Assembly: GCA_014529385.2 (NCBI GenBank)
Contig: CM043971.1
Span: forward strand, 31,008,209 to 31,072,208
Reading direction: 5' to 3'
Length of the DNA stretch: 64,000 nt
Origin: Adiantum capillus-veneris
Taxonomy: Eukaryota; Streptophyta; Polypodiopsida; Polypodiales; Pteridaceae
Made by a program: the position numbers and the translations under genes. Shown here piece after piece: positions 56,639 through 64,000 of the stretch. A model generated the notes under the pieces. It was not told the DNA's origin. It did not search any database and was given only the letters and a program-made list of their open reading frames with translations. Position 1 is the stretch's first letter; each line of letters begins with the position of its first letter.

Positions 56639-57595
56639 TTCCCAGAAACTTCAATGGAGCTCAACTTTAGGTAAGGACAAACACATGCACATCAAATGAG
56701 TTTTCATAGTTAATCATCGGAATTACAACAGGCAAAGGACATTCCAGGATCTCTCGTAATCTTCTTGGCTCGAACATAAAGACTGTGCGCTACTGGAAAA
56801 AAATCTTCCTGGACACATGAACATTTATCTAGATTCTCTAAGTTAAGTGAAAAGGAGTGAATTGAGGGCCATTTTGATCATCCATTAAAGTCAACCATGC
56901 ATCTCCCAAGAAAGCACACCTGTCTTATCCTCTGATTTTGCCACAATTTCAGCAGCATAACAGCATAAATGGCTTAAAAGACCAAAAAACCAGCCATCAT
57001 ATTTTGGAAAAATTTTGGCAGAGTTTCCCTAGAAGTAGAGCAGTAAGAACCCAAAATAAAGATTGTATATGTATGCATAAACTGCCAACAATAGAACCCG
57101 AGCATCAAGTAGGAATCACTAGTACATAACCTATGGCGAGGTCACGAAAAGGTGATCCAGCTACCTGTATCACCGAAAGGATCTCCACATTTGAGAATCC
57201 CCCAGCTCAATAAAACCTCACGCTATCGACCCTCTCACGAAGGCTAATGCAAATCGCATATAGTCAAGTCTCAGAAATGACTATCTTCTAGACCAAGTCT
57301 CGGAAATGGCTAGGACTGCCAAATAAAACCAAGTATGGCTCCACAAAGGCATACAATGGCAATTTCCACAAGTAACGTACAATACCAGCAGACCATGCGC
57401 TCAAACAGGCGCCCAGTGATGCATACCCACGGCAACTGCAGGTGACTTCCACTGTCAGTATATCACTCTGCTCCAACTACCTATACCTGTGTGAATCACT
57501 TGTATCTGTAGTGTCCCTGTAACCTGTAACCTGTAACCTATAATCCCGAATCTCGAAGCTTGAAGCTCGAAGTAGAAGGTACTCGAAGAAGATCC
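56639..57595 (-). other. Leader of the Tat-like element
   Basis: About 950 bases between primer site and gag. No coding frame supported. CTGTAACCTGTAACCTGTAA, a short tandem repeat, lies at about 57516-57540. Confidence 0.6.
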
Positions 57596-57613
57596 TCCGT
57601 GGTGGGGGCGCCA
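57596..57613 (-). promoter_or_regulatory. Primer binding site of the Tat-like element
   Basis: The minus strand reads TGGCGCCCCCACCACGGA six bases inside the LTR. The matching tRNA is not identified here. Confidence 0.65.
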
Positions 57614-57619
57614 AAAGAA

Positions 57620-58757
57620 TGTGAGCGGGATGGAAACACACAGAACGCCTCTATAATGACCCGACACACACTCTTGGGATGATATACACACACACTATGG
57701 GGAACCACTCGGCTTACACAACCCACCTGGCCGAGACAGGGAACACACCTATGGAGTGAGAGGAGAGAAACTACCCATTTACCCACTCCACACAGAGAGA
57801 CACACGCACATACATACCCAAAAAACTCAGCTCAAAAGAGGAGAATTTCTGATGTTTAGATACAATTTGAGCTTGGGCCAACACCAATGGGGCAAATAGC
57901 TCACACGATATGGGTAAAATATGCCAGATACAATCACAAATTGAAGCAGAAGCTTCACTCATAGGAGAAACTTACACAGCCAAACAGCAGAAAAACAATG
58001 AAATTTTGTAAAATGGACAGCGCCATCACGTCCGGAACGTCCCAAAACCCCAGTCTACAATGTCAAAGTGCTCAAATCTCGGATGAGCAGTTTACGGGCA
58101 AAACAGGCTCCAAAAACAGCAAAAACACAGTTGCGGCTGTTCCTCCTCTTCTCTCCACATTTTTTTCTGGTCTTCTCTCAGTTTTTTCAGTTCCCACACT
58201 TAGCTTTATTACTTGGGCACCCTTGGCCTTTTAGTTGACCTCACACGGACCCCGAACAGGCCAAAATCTGGCCTCGCAGTGCATAGTTGTCACCTTTTTG
58301 CATCCATCCGCACACCTAGCACTCAACTTTTTCCAATAATGCATCCCGCCACCACGTGAAGTGGCCCCAACATATGGTCCTCATGATGACCTTTCTGCAT
58401 AATTATCACAAGAAAACACCCACATTGTGTCCGTACTCGTCCACGTGCAAATATTGACCCCATTCGACCTCCTGACGCCACTAGATGCCATTTGACGCAC
58501 CTGCTTACCTCATGCTGTCGGCCCACGGATAGCTTCCTCGAGAATTTTTACGCGCTACCAGCTCCTCATTATTATAGAAAAAACACACTGGTATTGGTGA
58601 TAGTGAAAATTGATGCACTATGTACATGTTGTCCTACCTGTACACATGTGGGCCCCACATAACCACCTGGCTCTAGAAAATGGGAAATCCTTCATTCGAT
58701 GCACCATGCATGTGTATGTACATATGCGCAATCCCTTGCTCCAAAAAACTCCTGACA
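57620..58757 (-). mobile_element. 5' LTR of the Tat-like element
   Basis: 1138 bp, nearly identical to 48677-49821 with scattered substitutions and small indels. Ends TGTGAGCGGG and CTCCTGACA. Confidence 0.9.
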
Positions 58758-58868
58758 ACGGATGGTACATATGGTCTCACGGATGATGACTTTGTTTTTC
58801 TCGACGACGAGGATAGGGGTTTAGCCTTAGGGTTTCCGCCCAATCTCTACAATATCCTATTTCTTTGA
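58758..58868 (+). pseudogene. Right half of the split ORF
   Basis: Beginning in the target duplication, the frame reads DGTYGLTDDDFVFLDDEDRG and ends at TGA 58866-58868. It is exactly in frame with the left half across the duplication, and both halves are acidic. The terminal part is short (about 36 codons). Confidence 0.6.
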
Positions 58869-60233
58869 CTCTCTAGGGGGAGTGCAAATAATTAGGTCAG
58901 GGTTCCTTATGTTGTTTAATTGTGTTCAATAAGGATTGGTACCTCTTCCCATTGATGTGCCTCCTAGAGGTATTCTTGTGTTTCATAGTGTGTACAGGAA
59001 TGTGTTGCTGTTGTTAGAATTTGGACCTTCATGGAATCTTTTTCTTGTTCACTCTTCAAATCAAGCACGATCATCAACACAAACAGATGTTTCTTATCCA
59101 TTAGCATTGCCCCTTATCTTTTTTGCATCCATGTTTGCCTGCTTTAATTGTGATTGGTAGCATAATATTCTGCGCATTTGCTTAGTACCAAACAAAATTC
59201 AATGTAGTTTTTTGTCATGATCACTTGTCTAGGTTTAAAAATCAAGCAGTCCAACTAAGCTAGTTTGACCAATCTAGGCGTTAGAGATCTTCTCTTAATA
59301 CCATGGGGAATACCTTCCTAATCATCAATGGTTACTTAGGTTCTTAATCCAATTTAAGCAGCATTGTGTGCAATGTACTAGGGCTTTCTAGTGGTCTTAG
59401 TCCCTATTGACCTTTAGCTTAAGTATTATAAAGGGAGTTTACTAATGTGATGAGCCTGGGGAGTGTAACAATGTTCTATGACCCCCCAAAGTTACAAAAT
59501 TAAAATGTTGAAAATAAAGAAACAAAAAAATCAAAGTGCCACAATGTAAAATCTTAAATGGGAAGAGAAATCTCAGCTTGATTTGGTATACTCACATGTA
59601 TCGCCTATGATACTAGAGCCCTACAGGTTCCCGATGCGGGCTCTTTTCCTTGAAAAGCAAAAAACCCAAGGCATACAAAATAAGCACACACATCAAAATT
59701 GAATCACTATGAAAAGACTTTGGGGGGGCAAAGAAAAGGAAATAAGTCAAGCAATGATTCCATGAGCAATTCCTTTTATCGTAGCTTAACTAAAGGTCTT
59801 CTAGGTATAGCCTCTAGTCAGCCCTTGGACATGAAATACTTGGCTCTCGCGATTAAACGACTTAATTGACCAGAGAAAATTGAGAAGCTTGCCCATGGTA
59901 TTAATAGTTGATCTCTAGTGCCTTTCAACCGTTAGATTAGCGACCCCAGTCTTGTCTAGTTTTAACCTTCACAACTGTTTATGTGTTTGATTATATTACA
60001 ATTTCATGTTTATTGTGACAAATGGTTTAAAATTTTGTTACCAATCAATTTGTATGCCTACAACTCCATATGCTTTTTAATTGTATATGAGAATGCAATT
60101 ACTGTGCCAATGATGTTTGATTTTGTAGTGATTAAAGAAGGCTAAGGACATTCATCTCAAATGCTCTTCCATCTTGATGACCGAGCTTCAACACAATAGA
60201 TTTCGAGGACGGAATCTACATCAGGAAGGGGCA
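58869..60233 (+). other. Noncoding remains before a 3' LTR
   Basis: No domain is recognised. TTCGAGGACGGAATC (near 60200) is the kind of line often found at the end of plant Ty3 pol genes, and CAGGAAGGGGCA (60222-60233) is a polypurine tract. Confidence 0.45.
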
Positions 60234-60255
60234 TGTTAATCGACAATTCAGACAG

Positions 60256-60525
60256 TGGAGTCAACACGGGGCGAATAGGAGGCTTGGGGACTGCCTAACG
60301 CTTCCTATTGCTTGGTGTTGACCTTAGGGTTAAAGACATTACAAGAGGTGGTAGAGTCAATACTAGGTGGATAGGAATCTTGGGGACTCCCAGCACTCCC
60401 TATTTCTTGGTGTTGACCTTGGTGATGATGAAGACATGACATATGCGACAGTGAAGTCAACACCATGCAAATATGAGGCTTGGAGACTTCCCAACGCCAC
60501 TTATTGCTTGGTATTGACCTTGGCA
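60256..60525. repeat. Three hairpin units of about 75 bp
   Basis: Units near 60256-60330, 60350-60424 and 60451-60525. Each starts AGTCAACAC or AGTCAATAC, passes AATAGGAGGCTTGGGGACT (or a variant), and ends CTATTGCTTGGTGTTGACCT, which is the complement of its start, so each folds back. The same arm sequence occurs in the 16-kb inverted repeat. Confidence 0.8.
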
Positions 60526-60792
60526 AATAGGCGTCCGCATATCCACGGACATTACATTGTTTTGAGTCATGGGCCGGGCTTGTCGGTCCAATAGGAAAAG
60601 GGTAAGGGTGATCGCCGATGAGAGGCACACTCTAAGTGGAACATTCAAGGGTTAGTTGACTAAGCATGGACACCCAAGTGTGAACAAGCAAGCTCATATA
60701 AAAGTCACCTAAACCTAAAAAAGACTCATTCTCTCATTTGTGCAATTGAAGAGTGCTCTTGCTCCATCTCCATCTTCTTCTTCTTCATCTCC

Positions 60793-60793
<1 letters not shown>

Positions 60794-60861
<68 letters not shown>
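60794..60861. repeat. (GT)n then (GA)n microsatellite
   Basis: About 51 bases of GT followed by GA repeats. Confidence 0.95.
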
Positions 60862-61089
60862 CGTACGATTGAGCATTGTGACAGCGGCAAGGCGGTTGAG
60901 CATGGCACGGCGGTAGCTCCTTCTTCTTCACAATGAGGAATCCTCCATGAAGGCGAGCGTAGGGCAATGAGTGACACACCCTTGCTCTCTTGAGCTTGCT
61001 AGATTAGTCTATTGTGTGCTTGCAGCCATTTGTGGCTCGCACACGGTGTACAGCACGTCCCTTGCATTGACATGTGCGATAGACGCGCA

Positions 61090-61206
<117 letters not shown>

Positions 61207-61290
61207 AGACCCTCCCCCATCCTAGAGGAGAGATCCAACTTGGTGGAGGATGGTCCACCAAGTGGACCCACCCCCCACCAGTTGTAACCA

Positions 61291-62779
61291 ACTATGGTTA
61301 AAATTTCTAAAAAAGGTCATGTTTCTTGCACATAGAGATTCGATGATTATACATCAACCACATGTGATGTGTTGAAAAGGGTTTAATATGAGGATTGCAT
61401 GATAAAGAGGTCCTCATATGAGACGAATATGGTAAAATGAAATAGACGTACTTGGATCCTCATGCCTTTGGTCGATATAACAAGCCAACAAAAAGTTACA
61501 GCAAGTACACCCTTCTTTGTAGGGTAGAATGTCTCTTGTTCATATTCCAGACTACCAAACTTCATTTATCATAATGACTTGTAGAATTGAAAGTAGCCCA
61601 ATATTTTAGGACTCTTTTTAGTCTGAGTATAGGTAACCGTAATTGTACCCCCATTTTTAGGGTTCTAAAACCCATATGCTGATAGAAATCTTTATATTAA
61701 AGTCAGGATAAATCAGAGTATCAATTTAGGAATAAGTTTAACAGAAACTAAACCTTCGAGCTACTAGGTATGACCACCCATATCTTGAAAAAAATCATTT
61801 GATTGAATTCAAGATAAACTGGAGTAGCTGCATTATTATTTTATATATTATTTAGCTACATTTGCTATGGTATAGGGAGAGAGGGTATGTGAGTTTATGT
61901 ATGAAAATCCATTCATATTTGAACCATACTTAGACAATTGCATTCAATAATACATTAAATAACAATACCTTAGACCAGGACATCATAAAACTGAATAAAC
62001 ATTTTGTGTGAAAAAATATTGTCCTATTTTTATTAGATATAACATTGCATCGGATAGCCAATATAGCCATCTAGATTCAAATTTTGATTTTCGAACTTTA
62101 CAAATTGACATCTTGTTGGTGTATCTCTATGTGTCCATCCCTTGGGATGAGTGTCCACTACACCTACAAGGAGAAGGGTCCAACTGCTACCTGCATCCAT
62201 ACAAAAACATTCAATTAGAACTGGCTATGTCTATGAATGTTGCAGGTGTCAACATTGGACCCCATTGTCATCCGTGTCACACATGTAGTCCTAGTTTATA
62301 GCTATACCCTAAGGATTGACACTTAGTTGAACTTTAAGTAAGAAAAGTATAACTTTAAGTGAGGTAAAGAATGTGTGTACAATCATATGTATCTAAAATT
62401 TCCCAGAGAAGAGAAGTTTGATTTTCCTACTAATTATAATGCTTACTATATTATGAGGTAAAAGATCCATGTGAATATCTTGCAAAAATTTGGACAGCGT
62501 CTTGTTTGTACTTCAAACAATTTTCCAAAAAATCATAGCTTATGCCGTATCTCAATGAGAGCCTCCACGGGAGGTTTATGGCTTACCAAAATTATCTTGT
62601 ATCTCAACCTTTCCTATCTATGTAAATACACTTTTTTTTACTTTTAAAAAAAGTATGTAAGAAAGGATAGACATACCCAGATTCCTTTTTTATGTTTGAA
62701 ATCAAGAGTTATCACAATCATTTATATTCTATTTCTTTTAGCAATGAAGTTAAGGCATAATAACATTTAGCCTATCACG
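61291..62779. other. Gap without genes
   Basis: AT-rich, no coding frame supported, and no repeat family recognised. Confidence 0.4.
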
Positions 62780-63009
62780 TGTTGTTACCATATACATGTG
62801 GTAGTGATGTGTGTGAACACACTAGGACCCCCGGGGCATTTTTTCCCTCTTTAGGAGGTTTTTTCCCCCGTGCATTGTATATACGCCCATCACTCTAGGG
62901 CTATCTATCTTTCCATTGCACACTAAGTAACACACTCTCTATTGTGTGCCTCGAGCTTCCTTCGTCTTCTCCAAGCTGTGTGTGTTTCTCTGCAACCCTA
63001 ATTCCAACA
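62780..63009 (+). mobile_element. Ty1/copia 5' LTR, 230 bp
   Basis: Ends TGTTG and CAACA (5-bp inverted), followed after two bases by a Met-type primer site. TATATAC at 62878-62884 is the TATA box, and the pyrimidine motif GCATTTTTTCCCTC lies before it. Short LTRs of this size are usual in copia elements. Confidence 0.7.
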
Positions 63010-63011
63010 AT

Positions 63012-63024
63012 TGGTATAAGAGCA
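63012..63024 (+). promoter_or_regulatory. Primer binding site, initiator-Met tRNA
   Basis: TGGTATAAGAGCA differs from the standard TGGTATCAGAGCA at one base. Confidence 0.85.
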
Positions 63025-63362
63025 GGTCACGTCCTCCCGGGCTTAGTCGCCAGCTACTCCAGCACACGCCTGCTCACTTTCTCCGATTTCAGTGAGCTTT
63101 GGCAAGCGTTCGCAGGTCGACAAATATTTTGGGATTTTGATTTGGGCTCAGAATTTTTATTTGGGCTCATTTCGGCCTCCGTTTCCACTACAGGCAGTAC
63201 TGCACAAGCTATTTCGTCATTTTGTGCAGAATTTCTGTCAGTGCCTTTTTCTGCATAACAGGTGCCTTCTAGTATTCTAAGGTTTGTGCTATATAGCACA
63301 GGTTGTTCCCGCTCCGTTTCTCCTATTTTTGGGCAGTTTTCACATCAGGTGCAGCATTTACC

Positions 63363-64000
63363 ATGGCTGACAACAACAACACAGATGTGTTCAAGATGTT
63401 TGCTGCTGAGGACAGGTTGGATGGGGACAACTACCCTATGTGGGCTTGTTCTTGTGTCAAAGGGTGTCTGGAACATTGTGCAGGGCATTGATGTACGTCC
63501 TGGTTCTGAGGATGTAGGCGATGTTGAGGATGTTGCAGGTCTTGCTGCAAGGATTGCAGCTGTTAGAGTTGTTTTGCCTACGGCAGAACAAGCTCGTTGC
63601 GATGTTAAGGATGCTTAGGCTCATGCATTGATTGCGTTTTTTGTGAAGCGCACCATTGTTCCTCACATCCATTCAGCAAAATCTGCAAAACAGGCTTGGG
63701 ATATTCTAGCAGGTCTTTATGCAAGCTACAATGAGGCTAAAATTGATTTGCTGCATAAAGAGCTGGAGTCGAAGATTATGCATGAGGAAGATGATATGGA
63801 CACTTTCCTTGCTAGTGTCAAGGGTATCAATCAGCAACTTATTTCTGCAGGTGAAGTTATTTCAGACAGTTCCCTTGTGCAGACTGTTCTTGATGCCTTA
63901 CCAGATTCTTACCAGACTTTTGCTAGTACTTGGAGACTTATGACCCAAGGAAATCCAGAAGTTGTCAAGTTTGATGCATTATGCACATTGCTGTTGCAAG
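63363..64000 (+). pseudogene. Ty1/copia gag (UBN2 type), incomplete at the window edge
   Basis: Starts MADNNNTDVFKMFAAEDRLD followed by GDNYPMW, the usual copia gag N-terminus. A frameshift near 63450 leads to VSKGVWNIVQGIDV, a stop occurs at TAG 63616-63618, and the line continues AKQAWDILAGLYAS, LESKIMHEEDDMDTFLASVK and VLDALPDSYQTFAS. These are the UBN2-family capsid motifs. The gene runs off the right edge, so pol is not visible. Confidence 0.85.

Larger units (their letters stand above)
48677..58757 (-). mobile_element. Complete Tat-like Ty3 retrotransposon, 10.1 kb
   Basis: LTRs 48677-49821 (3') and 57620-58757 (5'), target duplication ACGG on both sides (48673-48676, 58758-58761), primer site next to the 5' LTR, and gag, protease, RT, RNase H, second RNase H and integrase in order on the minus strand. 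A second RNase H is the hallmark of the Tat lineage. The LTRs differ at about 4-5 positions in the first 100, and the genes carry frameshifts, so it is old and dead. It split an older ORF and was itself hit by a 1336-bp DNA transposon. Confidence 0.9.

Noticed and set aside
48828-57962. Pair of similar 63-codon ORFs (48828-49019 and 57771-57962)
   Set aside because: They lie at the same place in the two LTRs of one element and simply reflect LTR identity.

Overview
The window looks like repeat-rich nuclear DNA of a land plant. It is AT-rich and full of decayed LTR retrotransposons of plant type: Ty3/gypsy elements with a chromodomain or a dual RNase H, Ty1/copia UBN2-type gag, and primer sites matching plant initiator-Met and probably Asp tRNAs. 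It also holds small DNA transposons and very long GT, CT, AT and CA microsatellites. I see no intact cellular gene, rRNA or tRNA. The copia gag and element layouts would suit a fern or another large-genome non-angiosperm, but that is an impression only. Element lineages are assigned from motifs seen, not from a search.

Layout. 1-8628: 5' part of a minus-strand LTR element (LTR 7645-8628, Asp-like primer site, upstream ORF, gag, protease). Nine copies of a 24-bp perfect or near-perfect palindrome lie in its leader and in the spacer after the protease. 9338-13.3 kb: LTR fragment with primer site, about 2 kb of noncoding interior, then microsatellites and a hairpin minisatellite. 13591-15197: solo LTR with a 4-bp target duplication. 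15843-16528: 686-bp near-perfect inverted repeat. 16868-23715: two LTR copies facing each other, with a 154-bp palindrome (20434-20587) and a polypurine tract between them. 26848-38188: minus-strand chromovirus (3' LTR, polypurine tract, chromodomain, integrase, RT, protease, gag, Met primer site, 5' LTR), invaded by another retroelement fragment (about 31.6-34.4 kb) and by a 628-bp CACTA element in its 5' LTR. That LTR is broken by an inversion.

38.36-43.6 kb: fragments of at least three more elements. 44.9-48.1 kb: plus-strand integrase followed in frame by an unusual ORF with a second retropepsin-like signature and repeated WxPK motifs, then a polypurine tract and LTR. 48677-58757: complete Tat-like Ty3 element (two LTRs of about 1.14 kb, 4-bp target duplication) that split an ORF. 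Inside its RT gene is a 1336-bp DNA transposon flanked by TTAA, and removing it with one TTAA restores the RT frame. 58.8-61.3 kb: another 3' end and LTR carrying a hairpin module related to the 16-kb inverted repeat. 62780-64000: Ty1/copia 5' LTR, primer site and broken gag, running off the window.

The insertions can be ordered by nesting: the ORF at 48.4/58.8 kb is older than the Tat-like element, which is older than the TTAA transposon. Likewise the chromovirus is older than the CACTA element and the 31.6-34.4 kb insert.
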